From NCBI GenBank assembly GCA_011372845.1, contig DSAI01000145.1, forward strand, positions 1 to 5,124: a DNA stretch of 5,124 nt. The letters run 5' to 3'. Below the pieces are notes generated by a model. That model had not been told where the DNA came from. It saw only the letters and a program-made list of their open reading frames with translations, and did not search any database. The position numbers were made by a program, and so were the translations under genes. Below are positions 1 to 5,124 of this stretch, piece by piece; positions within the stretch are counted from its first letter, which is position 1; the number at the start of each line of letters is the position of its first letter. The stretch comes from Actinomycetota bacterium. GTDB taxonomy: Bacteria; Actinomycetota; Coriobacteriia; Anaerosomatales; Anaerosomataceae.

Positions 1-659
1 AACCGCTGCCCCACGATCGGATTGATGTTCTCCATCGGATTGCCCCAGTCGATGAAGTCGATCGTCACCGCGTCGGCCGTCTTCACCCAGTCGGCCTGCC
101 AGCTTTTGGACGCGCTCACGTAGTCGACGTTCCAGATCAGGTTGGGATCGTCGGAGGTCGTCGACGTCGGCTGCGGATACCATGGCGCCATCGCGCGGAG
201 CCACGTCTTTATGTCGATCGGTTCTGTCATGTCGGGCACGCCGTCGAGGTCGGCATCCACGGTACCGCCATCGTCGCCGATCACATACGTGGTGTAGACC
301 TCGCCCTCGTTGCCCTCATAGCCGCCCGTGTACTGCTCCCAGATGACCTCGAGGACCTCGATCGGGATCGGGTTCCCATCGGCATCGAGCGTGAGCGTGA
401 ACTCGTTCCCGTCGTACTCGCCGTCCCCGTCGAGATCGGTCCAGGTCTTCAGGTAGAAGGTCTCGATGTGATCGGTGGCGACCACGGGAAACGACAGGTT
501 GGGCATCGCGGCGAAGGGGTCTTGCTCTCCCGTGCCGAGATCGGGACCAGGCTTCGGCGCATCCGTGTTCGGTGTGCCGCTGGCGGCCAACGCCGGTGTC
601 ATCTGCACGGCAAGGGCGATCACGAGCGCAGCCACGAGGAGTGTTCGAACGTGTTTCAT
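1..659 (-). CDS. Exported acidic protein with two EF-hand-type loops, C-terminus beyond window
   Basis: The reading frame starts with ATG at 657-659 and stays open to base 1, giving 219 residues with no stop; the rest of the gene lies outside the window. Residues 1-26 form a classic Sec signal peptide: a basic start (MKHVR), a hydrophobic core at 7-18 and an ALA-A cleavage region near 23-26. The mature part is acidic and rich in Trp and Tyr. Two 12-residue segments fit the EF-hand/dockerin calcium loop exactly: residues 75-86 (Asp75, Asp77, Asp79, Gly80, Asp83, Glu86) and 135-146 (Asp135, Asp137, Asp139, Gly140, Asp143, Glu146). A weaker DADGN stretch lies at 92-96. The start is supported by GGGAGG seven bases upstream. 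I do not recognise the family. Export and calcium binding are inferred from the motifs; there is no visible enzyme signature, lipobox or sorting signal in the part seen. It is transcribed divergently from the HAD phosphatase gene, so no functional link is implied. Confidence 0.85.
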   Translation of the reverse strand, partial: MKHVRTLLVAALVIALAVQMTPALAASGTPNTDAPKPGPDLGTGEQDPFAAMPNLSFPVVATDHIETFYLKTWTDLDGDGEYDGNEFTLTLDADGNPIPIEVLEVIWEQYTGGYEGNEGEVYTTYVIGDDGGTVDADLDGVPDMTEPIDIKTWLRAMAPWYPQPTSTTSDDPNLIWNVDYVSASKSWQADWVKTADAVTIDFIDWGNPMENINPIVGQR

Positions 660-666
660 GGCGGTA

Positions 667-672
667 CCTCCC
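667..672 (-). promoter_or_regulatory. Ribosome binding site of the exported protein gene
   Basis: On the minus strand this reads GGGAGG and lies seven bases before the ATG at 657-659. It fixes the start that gives the intact signal peptide. Confidence 0.75.
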
Positions 673-855
673 TCTCCGCCCTGGTCGCATCGGACCGAGC
701 GGACACGGCGGCACAGCCCCCGCCCCCGGGACCCCTGCCCCGCAGGGAGGCCGTGAGACTTGTTACCCCTGGAGGGGCGCGCCTACACATGCCCTGATCC
801 GGTGTACGGACAGGAGCCGCCGGACGGGCCTGCGCCATGCTGTGGCGCCATCACC

Positions 856-861
856 TACAAT
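856..861 (+). promoter_or_regulatory. Probable -10 element of the HAD phosphatase gene
   Basis: TACAAT matches five of six bases of the consensus TATAAT. It lies 26 bases before the ATG at 888, which would give a short 5' leader of about 20 bases. No good -35 was found at the right spacing. The ten bases around it, ACCTACAATG (853-862), recur exactly at 1851-1860 in the other promoter called here, which supports a shared promoter type. A transcript starting here would exclude the upstream in-frame ATG at 837. Confidence 0.45.
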
Positions 862-877
862 GGGGCGGCACCTATGG

Positions 878-883
878 AAGGAG
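878..883 (+). promoter_or_regulatory. Ribosome binding site deciding the HAD gene start
   Basis: AAGGAG lies four bases before ATG 888, within a longer purine-rich GGAAGGAG. The alternative ATG at 837 has no comparable site. Starting at 888 also places the nucleophile near residue 27, as expected after a short N-terminal extension. Confidence 0.7.
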
Positions 884-887
884 CGCC

Positions 888-1784
888 ATGGCACCCGACA
901 TCCCGCTGATCGCGACAGACCCCCGTGCCGCAGACGCCCTGTCGCGCGTACGCGTGCTGTACACCGACCTCGACGGCACGCTCGTGGCCAAGGGTGGAAG
1001 CGTGCTCGCCGACGCAGCAGCGTCGCCTTCGCTCGTCGTGGCGGAACAGATCGTGGCGCTCAACCGCGCCGGGCTCGCCGTCGTCCCCATCTCGGGACGG
1101 GGCCGCACCCAGCTCCGCGAGCTCACACAGTTGCTCGGCTGGGACGGCTATATCGCCGAGGCCGGCGGCATCATCGTGCACGGCACGGGTCTCGACTTCC
1201 AGGAACGTGTGGACCTTGGCGAGTGGCCGGACGACGTGGCGGCCCCCGGGCTCTCCCCCTTCGAGACGATCAATCAGGTGCGGGCGGCCGAGACCTTGAT
1301 CGAAGCCTTCCCCGGTCGCGTCGAGCACTACGCGCCGTGGCAGCTCGACCGCGAGGTCTCGCTCCTGCTCCGCGGATGTCTCGACGTGGCCGAAGGACAA
1401 GCGGTGCTCGACACGCTCCCGCTGCCGCTGGATCTCGTGGACAACGGGATGTTGCGCAGCTATGGGACACTCACCTGCCGCGACATGCCGCCCCACGCGT
1501 ATCACGTGGTGCCGCGCGGAGTGTGCAAGGCGCGGGCCATCGATCTCGACCTCGCCTGGCGGGGACTCTCGCGCGAGCAGGCCGCGGCCATCGGCGACTC
1601 GGCCACCGACCTCCAGATGGCCGATGCCGTGAGCGTGATGACGCTGGTGGGCAACGCGTTCGGCAGCAACGGCGTCGTGGCCGGTCTCGAGCGTGAGCCG
1701 CGCGATAACGTGTGGCGCACCGCGGGCGATCGCACAGAGGGCTGGGCCGAGTTCGCGCGCGTATGGCGCGCCGCCGCCGGATGA
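888..1784 (+). CDS. HAD-IIB superfamily phosphatase
   Basis: The gene encodes a 298-residue cytosolic hydrolase of the haloacid dehalogenase superfamily, which cleaves phosphoesters through a phospho-aspartate intermediate using magnesium. All four catalytic motifs are present: motif I DLDGT with nucleophile Asp27 and acid/base Asp29; motif II Ser69 in PISGRG; motif III Lys214 in GVCKARAI; motif IV GDSATD at 236-241 (Asp237 and Asp241 are the metal ligands). The EAGG segment at 91-94 follows motif II as in Cof-type proteins. The roughly 120 residues between motifs II and III fit a C2B cap, giving subclass IIB. This group includes sucrose-phosphate, mannosyl-3-phosphoglycerate and sugar/flavin-nucleotide phosphatases; the substrate cannot be told from sequence. 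I chose ATG 888 over in-frame ATG 837 because AAGGAG lies four bases before it and the -10 candidate falls between the two ATGs. It appears monocistronic, with its own promoter and more than 500 bases before the next gene. Confidence 0.9.
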   Translation: MAPDIPLIATDPRAADALSRVRVLYTDLDGTLVAKGGSVLADAAASPSLVVAEQIVALNRAGLAVVPISGRGRTQLRELTQLLGWDGYIAEAGGIIVHGTGLDFQERVDLGEWPDDVAAPGLSPFETINQVRAAETLIEAFPGRVEHYAPWQLDREVSLLLRGCLDVAEGQAVLDTLPLPLDLVDNGMLRSYGTLTCRDMPPHAYHVVPRGVCKARAIDLDLAWRGLSREQAAAIGDSATDLQMADAVSVMTLVGNAFGSNGVVAGLEREPRDNVWRTAGDRTEGWAEFARVWRAAAG

Positions 1785-1830
1785 TCGTCCACGCGCTCTA
1801 GAGGGTGCGGGCGCTTCTCCCTGCCGGATG

Positions 1831-1859
1831 TTGCCGCATGCCACACGGAGACCTACAAT
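1831..1859 (+). promoter_or_regulatory. Promoter of the magnesium riboswitch operon
   Basis: TTGCCG (1831-1836) and TACAAT (1854-1859) are separated by exactly 17 bases, a good housekeeping-sigma promoter. The predicted transcription start is near 1866, upstream of the whole M-box aptamer, as a riboswitch requires. A TTGACA at 1884-1889 would place its -10 inside the aptamer and so cannot drive a complete riboswitch. Confidence 0.65.
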
Positions 1860-1865
1860 GCACGT

Positions 1866-1882
1866 GCACCGCTGTGCGGTGC
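1866..1882 (+). repeat. Perfect inverted repeat at the predicted 5' end of the leader
   Basis: GCACCGC-TGT-GCGGTGC is a seven-pair perfect stem with a three-base loop, starting at about the predicted first transcribed base. It overlaps the end of a ten-base palindrome, TGCACGTGCA (1859-1868). No T-run follows, so it is not an intrinsic terminator for the HAD gene. It may be an mRNA-stabilising 5' hairpin or an operator at the promoter; the sequence does not decide between these. Confidence 0.5.
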
Positions 1883-1900
1883 GTTGACAGCGACACGAGC

Positions 1901-2103
1901 GCTCCATCTGTTACGGTGCGGCTCCTGTTCGAACACAGGCCACTGCCCGGAAATGTCGAGAGACGCCAATGGGTAGAACAGCCCTCGCCGGCTTAAGGCG
2001 AAGGCTAAGGTGGCTGGGACTGCAAAGGCGGGGTCTTTCCGCCGCACGGCGTGCCGTGCGCCCTACGTCGGACAGTGCCAAATCCGCAGACGAGGGACGG
2101 AGC
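1901..2103 (+). promoter_or_regulatory. M-box (ykoK leader) magnesium riboswitch
   Basis: The RNA matches the magnesium-sensing M-box known from the Bacillus mgtE leader. Conserved blocks appear in order: GGCTCCTG at 1920-1927; the GCCC...AATG...GACGCCAATGGGT block at 1945-1974, nearly the same as in Bacillus; and CAGTGCCAAAT at 2073-2083. Helices that pair by eye: GCGG 1918-1921 with CCGC 2084-2087 (inner P1); CTGTTCG 1925-1931 with CGGACAG 2069-2075; GCCAC 1939-1943 with GTGGC 2010-2014; GTC-GAGA-GAC hairpin at 1955-1964; and GCC/TCGCC 1981-1989 with GGCGA/GGC 1997-2005. GCTCC 1901-1905 could also pair with GGAGC 2099-2103 as an outer closing stem, which sets the outer bounds; the core is about 1917-2088. 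Between 2015 and 2068 the segment is far longer than in Bacillus and holds two extra hairpins. In the known mechanism, high magnesium folds the aptamer and favours a downstream terminator. The downstream MgtE and Nramp genes fit this ligand. Confidence 0.9.
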
Positions 2104-2122
2104 AGCGGGCGGCCGTGATACG

Positions 2123-2153
2123 ATGCCGCTCCGCGTGCGGCGCATGCCGCTCC
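2123..2153 (+). repeat. Direct repeat in the riboswitch expression platform
   Basis: ATGCCGCTCC occurs at 2123-2132 and again at 2144-2153, 21 bases apart. GCGGC at 2137-2141 lies between them and can pair with GCCGC in either copy (2125-2129 or 2146-2150). GGGCGGC (2107-2113) and GGAGC (2099-2103) can also pair with parts of either copy. The region is therefore rich in mutually exclusive pairings between the aptamer and the terminator, as expected of an expression platform. Confidence 0.6.
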
Positions 2154-2186
2154 AGGGCCCCCGTCATGATGATGCGGGGCTCTTTT
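2154..2186 (+). terminator. Intrinsic terminator of the M-box riboswitch
   Basis: AGGG and CCCCG on the left (2154-2163, one C bulged) pair with CGGGG and CTCT on the right (2175-2183). An inner CAT-GATG-ATG hairpin (2165-2174) extends the stem, and TTTT follows at 2183-2186. It lies about 65 bases after the aptamer and 140 bases before the coding start, the expected place for a transcription-attenuation riboswitch. There is no gene between promoter and terminator, so its job is to control read-through into the transporter operon. Confidence 0.8.
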
Positions 2187-2326
2187 CGTTGTCGGACCTG
2201 TTGCCAAGAGAAACGGACCTCGGTGACACCATCAAGTCCCTAGGTCCCGGCTCCTGCGATCGTCGTGGGTGACCGGGGCCCGCCACGATCGACCTGCCGG
2301 CCCGCGTGCCGGGAGGAAGGAGCCAT
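2187..2326 (+). other. Leader between terminator and MgtE-family gene
   Basis: This 140-base untranslated stretch has no credible ORF. It contains TCGTGG (2263-2268) paired with CCACGA (2283-2288), extendable by an outer CGA/TCG across a bulge. It also contains CCGGC (2297-2301) paired with GCCGG (2308-2312), whose right arm touches the start of the ribosome binding site. These could adjust translation, but in GC-rich DNA such stems also arise by chance. Confidence 0.45.
2312..2322 (+). promoter_or_regulatory. Ribosome binding site of the MgtE-family gene
   Basis: GGAGGAAGGAG contains two Shine-Dalgarno cores; AAGGAG is four bases before ATG 2327 and GGAGG is ten bases before it. This rules out the in-frame GTG at 2306, which lies upstream of the site. 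Confidence 0.8.
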
Positions 2327-4192
2327 ATGTTCTATCTCACCCAGATGCTGGGCAAGCCGGTGGTGGATGCCGCCGGCGAGGTCATCGGCGAGATCAGCGA
2401 TATCGCCATCGCCACCGGCGAGGTGTTCCCCCGCGTCACCTCGCTCGCGTTCCTCGGCCCCGACAAGACGCCGTTCATGCTGTCGTGGCGCAAGTTCGTG
2501 GCATCGCTCGAGGACGAGCGTGTCCAGCTCAACGCCGAACGTGCGGCGCTTCGCTTCAGTTATCTCCAGCCGGACGAGGTCCTGCTCGCGCGAGACCTGC
2601 TCAACAAGCAGATCGTGGACACGCAGGGCATGAAGGTCGTGCGGGTCAACGACCTCAAGCTATCGGAATCGCGCAACCAGCTGCGGCTCCTTGGCGCCGA
2701 GGTGGGGACCCGCGGCATCCTGCGCGGTCTGCACCCAGCCGTCGAACGAGCGGCGGCCTCGGTGATGCGGCTGCTCGGCCGCGAACTCTCCGAGAACCTC
2801 ATCGCCTGGAACTACATGGACCTGCTCGACCGCGACCTCTCACACGTGCGGCTGTCCATCACCCACAAGCGTCTGCATGAACTGCACCCTGCCGACGTGG
2901 CCGACGTGCTCGAGCAGCTGCACCCGTCACAGCGCGCGCGCGTGTTCGAGCATCTCGACAATGTCCAAGCTGCGCTCACCGTGGCCGAACTCGAAGACGA
3001 GTTCCAGGCGGACCTCATCGGCGACCTTGGCGACCAGCGCGCCTCGGACATCCTGGAGGAGATGGACCCCGACGACGCTGCCGACATCATCGGCGACCTT
3101 CCCTACGACAAGGCCGAGGCGCTCCTGCGGCTCATGGGTGTGAGCGAGGCCCAGGCGATCCGTTCGCTGCTGGGCTACCGGGAGAAGACGGCCGGCGGCA
3201 TCATGACGCCGGAGGTGACCACGCTCACCGACGACATGACGGTGCAGGGCGTGATCGACAAGCTGCGGACAGGCGCCGCCGAGCACGAGAGCATCTACTA
3301 CATCTACGTGGTCGACGACGACCGGCGCCTCGAGGGTGTCGTCTCGCTGCGGGACCTGGTGATGTCGGAGCCCGACACGCTGGTGACCGAGCTCATCCAG
3401 CGCGAGGTCATCACGGTCAATCCCGACGACGACCAGGAGCTCGTGGCCGAGACGATGAGCAAGTACGACCTGCTCGCGCTCCCCGTCATCGATGAGACGG
3501 GGATCCTCCTCGGCATCGTCACCATTGACGACGCCCTCGACGTCCTCGAGGAGGAGTCGGCCGAGGACCTCGCGATCGCCACAGGCGCCGCAGCCGAACA
3601 CGGCCGCATCGCAGGCTGGTGGTGGTGGCTGGTACGCCGCAACGCGTGGCTGCTCGTCTGGGCCGTGGCCTTCCTCGCCTACATCTCCCTGCGGACGCCG
3701 CTCACACGCCTCGTGGCGGACGGCGGCTCCGCCGCACGCGCCGGAACCCTCCTCATGGGTTGGGCGGTGGTGATCCTCCCGCTGCTCCTGCGCACCGCAG
3801 AGGACCTCTCTTCTCGCACGCTGGCCGAGCTGATCGAGGGCGATGCCGGAGAGGAGCGGCCGTCGCTGGGCGCCCGCCTGCTGCGCGAGGGCGGAATCGG
3901 TCTGGTGACCGCCGCCTTGAGCGCACTCGTAGCCTTCGGGCTCGCGTTCCTGCTGCTAGGCGGCGTTGACCCGGCTGCAACGCCCTTCGCCCTTTCAACG
4001 GCGGTGGCGGCGCTCATCACGGCGCTGGCCGGCGGGGTTCTCGGCCATCTCGCGGTACAGAGGAGCGCCGCCGGGAAGACCGTCTCCGGTACCGGCCTGT
4101 CGGTCATGACGATGCTCCTGAGCGCCGTCGTCTACCTCACGCTCGCCTACGCGGCGGGCTCACTCGGGAGTGTGCCGGGTTCCGGCGCATAG
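2327..4192 (+). CDS. mgtE: MgtE-family protein with PRC-barrel N-terminus, CBS pair and atypical membrane domain
   Basis: This 621-residue inner-membrane protein is longer than usual MgtE (about 450) because of its N-terminal extension. Order of parts: two PRC-barrel-like segments (about 1-75, and 84-165 with NKQIVDTQG and VVRVNDLKL); MgtE-N helical repeats (about 183-280, with HPADVADVLEQL and DPDDAADIIGDLP); CBS1 (about 290-350, GGIMTPEV) and CBS2 (about 356-420); a WWWW patch at 431-434; then five predicted membrane helices near 439-456, 473-489, 522-545, 553-577 and 590-611. In MgtE the N and CBS domains bind magnesium and gate the pore. Here the pore signatures are missing: the expected GN-GNQS region reads LLRTAEDLSSRTLAELIEG (487-505), and the last helix has no acidic residue where MgtE has its key Asp (about Met596). 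Family membership is clear and the symbol marks the family only. Whether it conducts magnesium is doubtful; a sensor or regulator of the adjacent transporter is possible. Expression should follow the M-box. Confidence 0.85.
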   Translation: MFYLTQMLGKPVVDAAGEVIGEISDIAIATGEVFPRVTSLAFLGPDKTPFMLSWRKFVASLEDERVQLNAERAALRFSYLQPDEVLLARDLLNKQIVDTQGMKVVRVNDLKLSESRNQLRLLGAEVGTRGILRGLHPAVERAAASVMRLLGRELSENLIAWNYMDLLDRDLSHVRLSITHKRLHELHPADVADVLEQLHPSQRARVFEHLDNVQAALTVAELEDEFQADLIGDLGDQRASDILEEMDPDDAADIIGDLPYDKAEALLRLMGVSEAQAIRSLLGYREKTAGGIMTPEVTTLTDDMTVQGVIDKLRTGAAEHESIYYIYVVDDDRRLEGVVSLRDLVMSEPDTLVTELIQREVITVNPDDDQELVAETMSKYDLLALPVIDETGILLGIVTIDDALDVLEEESAEDLAIATGAAAEHGRIAGWWWWLVRRNAWLLVWAVAFLAYISLRTPLTRLVADGGSAARAGTLLMGWAVVILPLLLRTAEDLSSRTLAELIEGDAGEERPSLGARLLREGGIGLVTAALSALVAFGLAFLLLGGVDPAATPFALSTAVAALITALAGGVLGHLAVQRSAAGKTVSGTGLSVMTMLLSAVVYLTLAYAAGSLGSVPGSGA

Positions 4193-4201
4193 AGGCCCCA
4201 C

Positions 4202-5124
4202 GTGACCCCGGTCAACGACACGAAGAGGCGGATTCCACTGCTGGCGGTACTCGGCGTGATCGGCCCCGGCATCATCGCGGCCTCCGCCGGGAACGACTCC
4301 GGCGGCATCTCGACGTACTCGGTGGCGGGAGCGCGGTACGGGTACACGATGCTTTGGATGATGCTGGCCATGACCCCGAGCTTCGTGATCGTCCAGGAGA
4401 TGGCCGGCAGGATGGGCGCCGTCACCGGCAAGGGCTTCGCGGCACTCATCCGCGAGCGTTTCGGCGTCCGCCCCACGTTCCTGGCGATGCTCATGCTGCT
4501 GGCGAGCAACACCGCCACCACGATCGCCGAGTTCGCCGGGATCGCGGCGGCCATGGAGATCTTCGGGGTCAGCCGGTACATCTCGGTGCCGCTGGCGGCG
4601 CTCGTGGTGTGGCTGCTCGTGGTCCGGGGCAGCTACCGCAACGTGGAGAAGGTCTTCCTGTCTCTCTCGGCGGTGTTCATCGCGTATGTGGTGGCAGCGT
4701 TCCTCGCGCGACCCGACTGGTTGGAAGTGGGCCGCAGCATGGTGACGCCGTGCATCATCCCCGATCGGGCATTCATCGCGCTCGCGATCGGACTCACCGG
4801 CACCACCATCGCGCCGTGGATGCAGTTCCTGGTGCAGAGCAACATCGTGGACAAGGGCACCACGGTGAAGGAGTGGGCCCTCGCCAGATGGGACGTGATG
4901 GCGGGCGCCGTGGTCGCTAACGTCATCGCATGCTTCATCATCATCACCACGGCCACCGTGCTGCATCCGGCCGGAGTGGTCATCGAGAGCGCCGAGGATG
5001 CGGCGAGCGCGCTCGCCCCCCTTGCGGGTCCGTACGCGGAGCTCCTCTTCTCCGTGGGGCTGCTCTCCGCATCCCTGCTGGCTGCCGCGGTGCTGCCGCT
5101 GACGGCTGCCTACGCCATCTGCGA
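4202..5124 (+). CDS. Nramp-related magnesium transporter (NRMT type), C-terminus beyond window
   Basis: The frame opens with GTG at 4202 and is uninterrupted for 307 residues to the window end. The GTG follows the MgtE-family stop by nine bases; the weak AGAGG site overlaps that stop codon, so translational coupling is likely. Nramp landmarks are clear: GPGIIAASAGND in helix 1 (21-32), QEMAGRMGAVTGKG after helix 2 (65-78), TIAEFAGIAAAMEIFG in helix 3 (107-122), GTTIAPWMQFLVQS in helix 6 (200-213) and WD-AGAVVANVIA in helix 7 (230-243). About eight of the usual eleven or so helices are present. The metal site differs from manganese/iron Nramps: DPGN is DSGG (32-35), and MPH is APW (204-206). 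Replacing that Met by Ala is known to relax the exclusion of magnesium and calcium in bacterial Nramp, and a magnesium-transporting Nramp branch has been described in Clostridium and Eggerthella, in part under M-box control. Magnesium import is therefore the best call; an mntH label would mislead. Confidence 0.85.
   Translation, partial: MTPVNDTKRRIPLLAVLGVIGPGIIAASAGNDSGGISTYSVAGARYGYTMLWMMLAMTPSFVIVQEMAGRMGAVTGKGFAALIRERFGVRPTFLAMLMLLASNTATTIAEFAGIAAAMEIFGVSRYISVPLAALVVWLLVVRGSYRNVEKVFLSLSAVFIAYVVAAFLARPDWLEVGRSMVTPCIIPDRAFIALAIGLTGTTIAPWMQFLVQSNIVDKGTTVKEWALARWDVMAGAVVANVIACFIIITTATVLHPAGVVIESAEDAASALAPLAGPYAELLFSVGLLSASLLAAAVLPLTAAYAIC

Larger units (their letters stand above)
660..887. 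other. Divergent intergenic spacer
   Basis: This 228-base spacer separates the two divergent genes and must hold both sets of start signals. The plus-strand side has a TACAAT -10 candidate. On the minus strand I found no convincing -35/-10 pair. A short perfect inverted repeat, CCCTGC-ccc-GCAGGG, sits at 733-747. It has no T-run, so it is not a terminator, and an operator role would be a guess. No small gene with a credible ribosome binding site was seen here. Confidence 0.5.

Noticed and set aside
837..887. Upstream ATG at 837 as the HAD gene start
   Set aside because: It lacks a ribosome binding site, precedes the likely -10 element, and adds 17 residues not expected in the family.
572..1696. 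Long open frame of about 374 residues on the plus strand overlapping the HAD gene
   Set aside because: Its translation is Arg/Pro/Gly-rich low-complexity sequence typical of an alternative frame in GC-rich DNA, and it crosses both the divergent promoter region and the HAD gene.
1785..1830. Intrinsic terminator after the HAD gene
   Set aside because: Only weak GC stems (for example AGGG with CCCT) and no T-run are present, so termination there is not shown by the sequence.
1884..1917. TTGACA (1884-1889) with the extended -10-like TGTTACGGT (1909-1917) as a promoter
   Set aside because: The spacing is 22 bases, and TGTTACGGT lies inside the conserved M-box 5' strand, so a transcript from here would lack an intact aptamer. 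The upstream TTGCCG/TACAAT pair fits better.
1925..1940. CCTGTTCGAACACAGG as a tRNA T-arm or a LexA-type box
   Set aside because: The base after the loop is A instead of the invariant C61 and there is no acceptor or anticodon arm. LexA boxes have GAAC and GTTC halves in the opposite order with a four-base gap. The bases form a strand of an M-box helix.
2306..2326. GTG at 2306 as the MgtE-family start
   Set aside because: The strong GGAGGAAGGAG site lies after this codon and directly before ATG 2327.
4160..4966. Minus-strand open frame of about 268 residues opposite the Nramp gene
   Set aside because: It is His/Asp/Arg-rich shadow sequence antisense to a well-supported membrane protein and has no family motifs.

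Overview
The window is GC-rich bacterial DNA, with G/C-biased third positions, short actinobacterial-style spacers and a GTG start. Together with the gene content, this suggests a high-GC Gram-positive, perhaps a Coriobacteriia-like actinobacterium; the taxonomy is inference. Four protein genes are visible, two of them cut by the window edges.

Left part (1-887): a minus-strand gene runs off the left edge and encodes an exported, acidic protein with two EF-hand-type calcium loops. A 228-base divergent spacer separates it from a plus-strand HAD-IIB phosphatase gene (888-1784) that has all four HAD motifs.

Centre (1785-2326): the long non-coding stretch is not empty. It holds a promoter (TTGCCG, 17 bases, TACAAT), a good match to the M-box (ykoK leader) magnesium riboswitch at about 1901-2103, a direct repeat, an intrinsic terminator at 2154-2186, and about 140 bases of leader before the next gene. 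The aptamer match rests on three conserved blocks in the right order plus five helices I could pair by hand. The arrangement reads as a magnesium-sensing transcription switch.

Right part (2327-5124): the riboswitch leads into a two-gene operon. Gene one is a 621-residue MgtE-family protein with an added PRC-barrel-like N-terminal region, an MgtE-N domain, two CBS domains and five predicted membrane helices. Those helices lack the residues that form the known MgtE magnesium pore. Nine bases later, and probably translationally coupled, comes an Nramp-family transporter (5' part only). Its metal-site motifs are DSGG instead of DPGN and APW instead of MPH, as expected for the magnesium-transporting branch of the Nramp family (NRMT/NMT) rather than a manganese or iron importer.

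Putting these together (inference): low magnesium would allow read-through of the terminator and expression of an Nramp-type magnesium importer, with an MgtE-like cytosolic magnesium sensor made from the same mRNA. The sensor may gate or regulate the importer rather than conduct magnesium itself. This is the most interesting system in the window.
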